From: Pararhizobium polonicum
GTDB taxonomy: Bacteria; Pseudomonadota; Alphaproteobacteria; Rhizobiales; Rhizobiaceae
Length of the DNA stretch: 64,000 bases
NCBI RefSeq assembly: GCF_001687365.1
Contig: NZ_LGLV01000021.1
Coordinates: forward strand, 51,217-115,216
Direction of reading: 5' to 3'
Part shown: positions 17,867-24,357 of the stretch, piece by piece
Numbering within the stretch: the first letter of the stretch is position 1
Layout: each line of letters begins with the position of its first letter
Notes under the pieces: model-generated
What the model was told of the DNA's origin: nothing
The model's input: only the letters and a program-made list of their open reading frames with translations
Database searches by the model: none
Translations under genes and position numbers: made by a program

Positions 17867-18942
17867 GCGCGCTCGAGATTGAGAATATCCGCAAGACCTA
17901 TGGCACGGTCGAAACGCTGAAGGGCATCGACATCTCGCTGGAGAGCGGCGAATTCCTGGTCCTGCTCGGGTCGTCTGGCTGCGGCAAGTCGACCCTGCTC
18001 AATATCATTGCCGGGCTGGCCGAGGCATCGGGCGGCGACATCAGGATCGGCGGGCGTTCGATCCTCGGCGTGCATCCCAAGGACCGCGACATCGCCATGG
18101 TCTTCCAGTCCTATGCGCTCTATCCGAACCTGTCGGTTCACCGCAACATCGGCTTCGGGCTGGAAATGCGTAAGGTTCCGGCCGCCGAGCGGGAAAGGGC
18201 GGTGCTGGAGACGGCGAAACTGCTGCAGATCGAGAACCTGCTGGATCGCAAGCCGGGCCAGCTTTCCGGCGGCCAGCGCCAGCGTGTGGCAATCGGCCGG
18301 GCGCTGGTCCGCAAGCCGCAGGTCTTCCTTTTCGACGAGCCGCTGTCCAATCTGGACGCCAAGCTGCGCATGGAGACGCGCACAGAACTGAAACGCCTGC
18401 ACCAGATGCTCGGCACGACGATCGTCTATGTCACCCACGACCAGATCGAGGCGATGACGCTGGCAACCCGCATCGCGGTGATGCGCAACGGCCGGATCGA
18501 GCAGCTCGGCACGCCGGAAGAGGTCTATGACCATCCGGCCACGCTCTATGTCGCCGGTTTCGTCGGCTCGCCGCCGATGAACGTGCTGGATGGGGTGGTA
18601 ACGGGCGAGGGGCTGCGGCTGGACGGATCCGGCCAGATCATCGCCTTGCCCGCACGTTTGAACGGCGCGGCCTTGCCGGGCCGGCGCGTCAAGATCGGTG
18701 TCCGCCCGGAAGCGTTGCGGCTTGCCGCAGGCGAGACGGGACAGCCGGCGCTTGAGGTCGAGATCGAGGTTGTCGAATTGACCGGGCCGGAGCTGGTGGT
18801 GACGGGCCGGGTGAGCGGACAGCGGGTGACCGCCTGCCTGCCGCCGCGCACGAAGCTGACGGTCGGCATGAAGCAGGTCTTTTCGTTCGACGAGGATGCG
18901 CTGCATCTGTTCGATGCCGAAACGGAACTGGCGCTGGGTTGA
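17863..18942 (+). CDS. CUT1 sugar ABC transporter ATP-binding protein (MalK/UgpC type)
   Basis: 359 residues from GTG 17863, which overlaps the kinase stop; GGAGAGG lies upstream. All ATPase motifs are intact: Walker A GSSGCGKST, Q-loop MVFQSYALYPNL, signature LSGGQRQRV, Walker B VFLFDEPLSNLDAKLR and H-loop YVTHDQIEAMT. A C-terminal TOBE/OB domain follows (VRPEALRL, QVFSFDEDALHLFD). It powers the importer of the second block. It is a useful intact reference for the unusual ATPases at 48900 and 50015. Confidence 0.93.
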   Translation: MSALEIENIRKTYGTVETLKGIDISLESGEFLVLLGSSGCGKSTLLNIIAGLAEASGGDIRIGGRSILGVHPKDRDIAMVFQSYALYPNLSVHRNIGFGLEMRKVPAAERERAVLETAKLLQIENLLDRKPGQLSGGQRQRVAIGRALVRKPQVFLFDEPLSNLDAKLRMETRTELKRLHQMLGTTIVYVTHDQIEAMTLATRIAVMRNGRIEQLGTPEEVYDHPATLYVAGFVGSPPMNVLDGVVTGEGLRLDGSGQIIALPARLNGAALPGRRVKIGVRPEALRLAAGETGQPALEVEIEVVELTGPELVVTGRVSGQRVTACLPPRTKLTVGMKQVFSFDEDALHLFDAETELALG

Positions 18943-19011
18943 CGGTCTTTCGACAAATCGCGTCTTCCAGCCGTTTCCATCGCCGGTTCGATGCTTTAAA
19001 ACCACGTCTTC

Positions 19012-20106
19012 ATGAAGATCGCTTTCTATTCGCCATTGAAATCCCCCAACCATCCCGTTCCTTCCGGAGACCGGCTGATGGCGCGTCTGCTCATGACGGC
19101 GCTGGCGCGGGCAGGGCATCAGGTGGAGATTGCGTCGGAGCTGCGGGCCTTCCTGCCTGACGCTTCGGCCTCCGCGGTCGAGGCAGTGTCGGCTGCGGCC
19201 GAAGCGGAGAGGGGGCGGCTATCGGCGCTCTGGAGGGAGACCGGCAGGCCGGATGCCTGGTTCTGCTATCATCCCTATTACAAGGCGCCGGATCTGATCG
19301 GGCCGCCGCTCGCCCGCGCATTCGGCATGGATTATGTCACCGCCGAAGCATCCTACTCCGCCCGGCGCAACACCGGGCTGTGGGTAGAATTGCAGCAGCA
19401 TGTGCTGGACGCGGTGACGTTGGCCGCGGTGAATATCTGCCTGACGCGGCGGGATCTGGACGGACTTGCGGCCGCGGCGCCCGATGCGCAACTGGCCTTG
19501 CTCGCCCCCTTCATCGACCCCACCCTGATGCTTGCGCGACAACCCGCGCCGGAGCCCGGGCGGCTGATCGCCGTGGCGATGATGCGCTCCGGCGACAAGA
19601 TGCAGAGCTATGTGATGCTGGCCGAGGCCCTGTCACGATTGACGCATCTGCCCTGGCAGTTGTCGGTGGTCGGCGATGGTCCGCGCGCTGCCGAGGTGAG
19701 GGCGCTGTTTGCCGGCTTCGACGAGGGCCGGATCATCTGGCATGGCGAAAAATCCGCGGATGACATCGCCGGTCTCCTGTCGCGTTCGGCGCTCTATGTC
19801 TGGCCCGGCTGCGGCGAGGCCTATGGTCTTGCCTATCTCGAGGCGCAGGCCGCAGGCTTGCCGGTGGTGGCGCAGGCGATTGCCGGGGTGCCGGAAGTGG
19901 TGGCGCAGGGGCGAACGGGCCTGCTGACGCCGCCCGGCGATATCGATGCCTATGCGCAGGCGATCGAGCGGCTTTTGACGCAACATGAGGAGCGTACAGC
20001 CCTTGCCCGCGCGGCAAGACCCTTTGCAAGCGAGGAACGTTCGCTCGACCGGGCGGCGGAACGGCTGGGCGCCATCCTCGATGAACATCTGAAACGGGCA
20101 CGATAA
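19012..20106 (+). CDS. GT4-type glycosyltransferase
   Basis: 364 residues. The N-terminal part has the group-1 opening MKIAFYSPLKSPNHPVPSGD and a DxWFCYHPYYKAPDLIG segment. The C-terminal GT-B nucleotide-sugar domain has VVGDGPRAAEVRAL, WHGEKSADDIAGLLSRS and the E-x7-E motif EAYGLAYLEAQAAGLPVVAQ. It is a cytoplasmic retaining transferase of unknown donor and acceptor. One base separates it from the deacetylase-like gene, so the two are probably one transcript. It starts the surface-carbohydrate region. Confidence 0.85.
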   Translation: MKIAFYSPLKSPNHPVPSGDRLMARLLMTALARAGHQVEIASELRAFLPDASASAVEAVSAAAEAERGRLSALWRETGRPDAWFCYHPYYKAPDLIGPPLARAFGMDYVTAEASYSARRNTGLWVELQQHVLDAVTLAAVNICLTRRDLDGLAAAAPDAQLALLAPFIDPTLMLARQPAPEPGRLIAVAMMRSGDKMQSYVMLAEALSRLTHLPWQLSVVGDGPRAAEVRALFAGFDEGRIIWHGEKSADDIAGLLSRSALYVWPGCGEAYGLAYLEAQAAGLPVVAQAIAGVPEVVAQGRTGLLTPPGDIDAYAQAIERLLTQHEERTALARAARPFASEERSLDRAAERLGAILDEHLKRAR

Positions 20107-20107
20107 C

Positions 20108-20863
20108 ATGGACGATTTCGAACGGACGATTGTCGAAGCGCTGGATCGCTGGCAGCGGGCGGGCAAGGTCGCGCGCTTCTGGCTGCGCGACGACGATGCT
20201 GTCGAGCCGAGCGTACCGCTCGACCGGTTGCTGGAGATAACGGGCGCATTTTCCGTGCCGCTGACGCTGGCGGTCATTCCGGCCCATACGGGCGAAGCGC
20301 TTGCGCAGAGACTGCGGCCGGAGCCCTTGTGCGCGGTTGCCGTTCATGGCTGGTCACATACGAACCATGCGGGCGCCGACGGGAAGAAGCAGGAGCTTGG
20401 CCGGCACCGGCCGGCTGACGCGGTGCTGGGCGAATTGCGCGCCGGTTTTACGCATCTGGCCGGACTGTACACGCAACAGTTCGTGCCGATGCTCGTGCCG
20501 CCGTGGAACCGGATCGATGCAGGGCTTGTGCCGCATCTGGCAGGGCTCGGCTATCAGGCCCTGTCGGTCTACGGCCCGGAAAAGCAGGCGGCGCTGCCGC
20601 TGGTCAATACGCATGTGGATGTGATGGACTGGCACGGGACGCGGGGCGGGCGGGATCGCCAGGCCCTGGCCGTCGAGATCGCGGCGCGGCTGGAGCAGAT
20701 GTTCGAACAGGGCGGAGCGATGGGGTTGTTGACCCACCATCTGGTGCATGACGCCGCCGTCTGGGATTTCATGAAGGCTCTGTTCGCGGTCACCGCGCGC
20801 CATCCCGCATGCCGCTGGAGCCCGGTTGCCGATATCCTGCGGGAGCAGTTCGTTCAGGTTTAA
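20108..20863 (+). CDS. Polysaccharide deacetylase-like protein (NodB-fold family)
   Basis: 251 residues, with no signal peptide or membrane segment seen. Metal-site elements of the family are visible: FWLRDDDAVEPS (Asp pair), HGWSHTNHA (H-x3-H) and later FVPMLVPPWNRID. The C-terminal GLLTHHLVHD could supply the last catalytic His. As a cytoplasmic protein coupled to a GT4 enzyme it may act on a lipid-linked sugar precursor. The sequence is at the edge of the family, so the reaction is uncertain. Confidence 0.7.
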   Translation: MDDFERTIVEALDRWQRAGKVARFWLRDDDAVEPSVPLDRLLEITGAFSVPLTLAVIPAHTGEALAQRLRPEPLCAVAVHGWSHTNHAGADGKKQELGRHRPADAVLGELRAGFTHLAGLYTQQFVPMLVPPWNRIDAGLVPHLAGLGYQALSVYGPEKQAALPLVNTHVDVMDWHGTRGGRDRQALAVEIAARLEQMFEQGGAMGLLTHHLVHDAAVWDFMKALFAVTARHPACRWSPVADILREQFVQV

Positions 20864-20885
20864 AGCTGAAGAAGAATGCCGGCCT

Positions 20886-21716
20886 TCAGAGGTCGATCAC
20901 CTGGCCGTCGCGGGCGGTGAAGGCGCCGCCGAATTCGCGGGATGCCAGCTGCTGGATGGTGTCGAGCTCGGCGTCGGTGCGCAGCGGCGAATGGTGGATG
21001 AAGGCCACCTGCTTGGCTTTGGCGGTTTTGGCGAGGCGGATGGCCTGCTGCCAGGAGGAGTGGCCGTAGCCGACATGGCGATGCATTTCGGCGTCGGTAT
21101 ACATACAATCGTAGAGAAAAAGATCAGCACCCTCGATGAGGTCGAGCACCGCGGGATCGAGCGTGCCCGGCTTGTGCTCGGTATCCGTGACCAGCGCGAC
21201 CGCGCGGCCGCCCCATTCGACCCGGTAGCCGATCGCTCCGCCCGGATGGTTGAGGCTGCCGGTCCTGACGGCCACGTCCGGATAGGGAACGAGCACGTCG
21301 CCGGAGCGGAAATCGCGACAGTTGATCGAGGCCCGGCAGATGTCCGCCTCGACGGGAAACCACGGCGGGCGCATGAATTCGCCGATCATCTGGCGCGTGG
21401 ACATGCGGCCGGCGAGATGCCCGGACCACAGCGTCACCGATGCATGCGGATCGAACAGCGCCGGCAGATAGGGCAGGCCGACGATATGGTCATAGTGGCA
21501 GTGGGTGAAGAACAGGTTGAAATCGGAGACGCCTTCGGACTTGAGCGCCTGACCGGCCGGCAGCAGTCCGGAGCCGGCATCGAACAACAGCCTATGGGAT
21601 CCGCATTGCATCTCGATGCAGATGGTGTTGCCGCCATAGCTCTGGAATTCGGCCCCCGAGACCGGGAGGCTGCCACGCACTCCCCATAACCGTACCCGAA
21701 ACACGTTATCGTTCAC
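20886..21716 (-). CDS. MBL-fold metallohydrolase (phosphodiesterase-like)
   Basis: 276 residues. The metal-binding motif is intact: FFTHCHYDHIVGLPYLP (HxHxDH), then a His in SLNHPGG, VALVTDTEH and a final His in FIHHSPL. The N-terminus VRLWGVRGSLPVSG, ending in YGGNTICIEM, is typical of the MBL branch related to PhnP and cyclic-nucleotide phosphodiesterases. It faces away from the large metallophosphoesterase at 21946. The substrate cannot be read, but hydrolysis of a cyclic phosphate is a reasonable guess given the cNMP-binding protein nearby. Confidence 0.82.
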   Translation of the reverse strand: MNDNVFRVRLWGVRGSLPVSGAEFQSYGGNTICIEMQCGSHRLLFDAGSGLLPAGQALKSEGVSDFNLFFTHCHYDHIVGLPYLPALFDPHASVTLWSGHLAGRMSTRQMIGEFMRPPWFPVEADICRASINCRDFRSGDVLVPYPDVAVRTGSLNHPGGAIGYRVEWGGRAVALVTDTEHKPGTLDPAVLDLIEGADLFLYDCMYTDAEMHRHVGYGHSSWQQAIRLAKTAKAKQVAFIHHSPLRTDAELDTIQQLASREFGGAFTARDGQVIDL

Positions 21717-21945
21717 TCTCTCGCCTCAGTCACGGATCGCAATCCCCGCTTTCCGTCTGCAACTGTCCCACTTGATCATTAAGGTCGTCTTTTAAGGCAG
21801 GCTTGGTTAACCAAGTCCCATTTCAGCCATGTTAGCCAAACTGCCTGGGTTAAGCGAGACTCGAATTCGCTTTTTCTTTTCATCTGTGCCAGAGACGAAA
21901 GGAAACGAATCCGGTTTGAACGTGCAGACGGAAAACATTGACAGT

Positions 21946-23736
21946 ATGCCTTCCTCCCAGCATCCGCGCATTGCGGTCATCGCCGATGCGCATTTTCATG
22001 ATCTCTACGCCGATTACGGCTTTGCCGGTATCGCGCAAGGTGATCACCGGCTGACGTTCCGGCTGCTGGCCGATACGGCCCGTTCGACGCGTGTCTTCAA
22101 CGAAAGCTACTTCGCCTTCCATCATGCGCTCGACGAGATCGCTGACAGCGGTATCCGCCATGTGGTGCTGCTCGGCGATTATTCCGATGACGGGCAGGTG
22201 GAAACGGTCATCGGCGTGAAGCGGGTGCTGGACGACTACGCGGCACGCTTCGGCATGCGGTTTTATGCCACCGTCGGCAATCACGACATTTTCGGTGCTG
22301 CCGGCCGGCATCGGGCCAAGCGGTTCCTGAACGAAGATGGCAGCTACAGCATTCTCAGCAGCGATCCGCATGTGCGCGACCGTGGTGCCCATGCGGTTGT
22401 CGCCAGCGAACGGATGTATTGCCAGGGATATCCGGATGGGCTCGATGCCATGGCGGACTTCGGCTTTTACCCGCGCCCAGATGACCTTCACTGGGAAACG
22501 CCATTCGGCATGGATGGCGATCCGGCGGCGCGGTTATATGAGGTGCGCTCGCCGGACGGGTTGATCACGCGGACGTTGATGGATGCTTCCTACCTGGTCG
22601 AGCCTTTTCTCGGCGTCTGGCTGCTGATGATCGATGCCAATGTCTTTGTGCCCGTCGATGGTGTGGTGCCGGGCGAGGCCGGTGATCTCACTGACAGCAC
22701 CAGCGCCGGCTGGAACGCGATGCTGACACACAAGCGGTTCGTTCTCGACTGGATGAAGGACGTCGCCGGGCGTGCCCGACGGGACGGCAAGACCTTGCTG
22801 GCATTTTCGCATTATCCCGTTCTCGATCCGCTCGACGCGACGGTCGATGACGAGATTACCTTGCTGGGCCGCACGGGCATGGCCGAGCGCATCCCCGGCA
22901 CAGGCGTTGCCGAGGCGTTGATCGAGGCGGGGATCGATGTTCATTTCAGCGGGCATCTTCATGTCAACGATACCGCGCGGTATGGCCGCGGCGGCCGTTT
23001 CCTCATCAATGTCGCCATGCCGTCGCTCGTTGCCTTTCCCGGTGCCTACAAGGTGATCACCATCGGCGAGCAGCACCTCGCTATCGAGACTGTCGGGATC
23101 GATGCCATGCCGCTCCATGCCGATTTGCGGCAGGGCTATGACCGGGAGATCGTGCCGTCGCGGCTGGACGCCGGAGGCATGCTGGATGTCGATGACTACG
23201 GCGGTTTCCTGTTCGAGCATCTTGGCCATCTGGTCGGGCGGCGCTACCTCAAGCGCGAGTGGCCGAAGGACATCACGGCGATGATCCGCAGCTTCGATCT
23301 TGCCGATCTGGCCGCACTGGCGCTGATGGACGAACCGGTGGCGACCATGGATGCGATCGACGCGGTTGCCGCCGCCCGCAACGATGCGGATCTGCAGCAA
23401 CGGCTGGCGCGTGTGGGGGTTGAGGCTACACGGCTCTCCGGCACCTCTGCGCTGGCGTTCCTGGCCGACTGGTACCGGTTGCGGATGGGAAGCGAACTGG
23501 CATTCGACTGGATCGATCAGGAGCGGATGGCGGCGTACCGGACGGTCGGGCAGCTTTTCGCGGCTGGCGACTGGAGCAATGCGGCATCGGCGCAGGCGCA
23601 GTTTGCCCTGATCTTCCGGATGTTCGAGAAATACGCTTCCGGTCTGCCGTCCGGCAATTTCAGCATCGATCGGACGACGGGGACGATCCGGCGGATTGAT
23701 CCGGGTTCGGACGTGACAAACAGCGCGCAGCCGTGA
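21946..23736 (+). CDS. Calcineurin-like metallophosphoesterase (CpdA-like N-terminus) with a long C-terminal extension
   Basis: 596 residues from ATG 21946. Earlier in-frame starts (ATG 21829, TTG 21916, GTG 21922) are possible, and none has a clearly better ribosome site. The N-terminal 400 residues contain the metallophosphoesterase blocks in order: VIADAHFHD, LLGDYSDDGQ, GNHDI, FSHYPVL and FSGHLHVND. These match class III cNMP phosphodiesterases and related enzymes. The family is usually about 270 residues long. Here about 170 C-terminal residues form a helical domain that was not recognised. No signal peptide was seen. Confidence 0.8.
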   Translation: MPSSQHPRIAVIADAHFHDLYADYGFAGIAQGDHRLTFRLLADTARSTRVFNESYFAFHHALDEIADSGIRHVVLLGDYSDDGQVETVIGVKRVLDDYAARFGMRFYATVGNHDIFGAAGRHRAKRFLNEDGSYSILSSDPHVRDRGAHAVVASERMYCQGYPDGLDAMADFGFYPRPDDLHWETPFGMDGDPAARLYEVRSPDGLITRTLMDASYLVEPFLGVWLLMIDANVFVPVDGVVPGEAGDLTDSTSAGWNAMLTHKRFVLDWMKDVAGRARRDGKTLLAFSHYPVLDPLDATVDDEITLLGRTGMAERIPGTGVAEALIEAGIDVHFSGHLHVNDTARYGRGGRFLINVAMPSLVAFPGAYKVITIGEQHLAIETVGIDAMPLHADLRQGYDREIVPSRLDAGGMLDVDDYGGFLFEHLGHLVGRRYLKREWPKDITAMIRSFDLADLAALALMDEPVATMDAIDAVAAARNDADLQQRLARVGVEATRLSGTSALAFLADWYRLRMGSELAFDWIDQERMAAYRTVGQLFAAGDWSNAASAQAQFALIFRMFEKYASGLPSGNFSIDRTTGTIRRIDPGSDVTNSAQP

Positions 23737-23772
23737 GTTGATCTAAAGCGGCTGGCGTTTTACCGCCGCAGG

Positions 23773-24246
23773 CTATTCGGCCTTGCGCGCGCGGCTGCGG
23801 GCTTCGGACAGCTCGCTGGTCGTGTGACTCAGTCGGTCGGCCAGCACGCGCATGATCTCGATGGTGATCTCCGGGAAATCGGTCAGCAGCTTGAGGAAAT
23901 GTTCCTTACGGATGCGCAGGGCCTCCAGCGCCGTCGTCGTCTGCACGGTGGCGGTTCGCGAGACGTCGCAGAGGATGGCGATCTCGCCGACGATGGAATT
24001 GGTCTCGACTTCGGCGATCTTGATCGGGCCTGTCGAAGAATCGACCAGGATATCCGCCTTGCCGGCCAGGACGACATAAGCCGCATCGCCGATGTCTCCC
24101 TGATGGAAGAGGGCTTCGCCGGGATTGTAACTCACACGGTCGGACGTGAACGCGAGCAGCTTCAGCTTTCCCGGTTCGACATTCGAAAACAGCGGCACCC
24201 GCCGCAGCATTTGAACTTCATCCTTCAGAAGCATGTCCGTGCCCAT
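23773..24246 (-). CDS. Stand-alone cyclic-nucleotide-binding domain protein
   Basis: 157 residues from ATG 24246, with AGGAGG about ten bases upstream. A longer open frame to 24336 would start inside the intercistronic hairpin. Nearly the whole protein is one CNB domain: YNPGEALFHQGDIGDAAYVV, then the phosphate-binding cassette VGEIAILCDVSRTATV. Glu88 and Arg97, the residues that contact the cyclic phosphate and ribose, are kept. No DNA-binding helix-turn-helix follows; the C-terminus is a short charged helix. It may therefore regulate a protein partner rather than DNA. It is the gene directly after the degenerate ABC protein. Confidence 0.85.
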   Translation of the reverse strand: MGTDMLLKDEVQMLRRVPLFSNVEPGKLKLLAFTSDRVSYNPGEALFHQGDIGDAAYVVLAGKADILVDSSTGPIKIAEVETNSIVGEIAILCDVSRTATVQTTTALEALRIRKEHFLKLLTDFPEITIEIMRVLADRLSHTTSELSEARSRARKAE

Positions 24247-24273
24247 TCCCCATTCTCCTCCTTCCTGGATCAG

Positions 24274-24296
24274 GCACCGGTGACGGTCACCGGTGC
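24274..24296 (-). promoter_or_regulatory. Perfect intercistronic hairpin between the ABC and cNMP-binding genes
   Basis: GCACCGGTGAC-G-GTCACCGGTGC is an exact 11+11 inverted repeat. It lies 61 bases after the ABC gene and 28 bases before the cNMP-binding gene on the minus strand, with no T-run. It is likely an mRNA structure that sets the ratio of the two products, or a protein-binding palindrome. Confidence 0.5.
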
Positions 24297-24357
24297 TCTC
24301 ATCTGGAAGGGTGTCCCTGCCTGCATCCCGCCGCACGCATGGACTTTGCCTTTAACA

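Noticed and set aside
12837..18942. Idea that the second operon is a plain MalEFGK maltose or glycerol-phosphate importer
   Set aside because: The SIS and PfkB genes sit between permease and ATPase and are coupled to them, and no glucosidase or phosphodiesterase is present.
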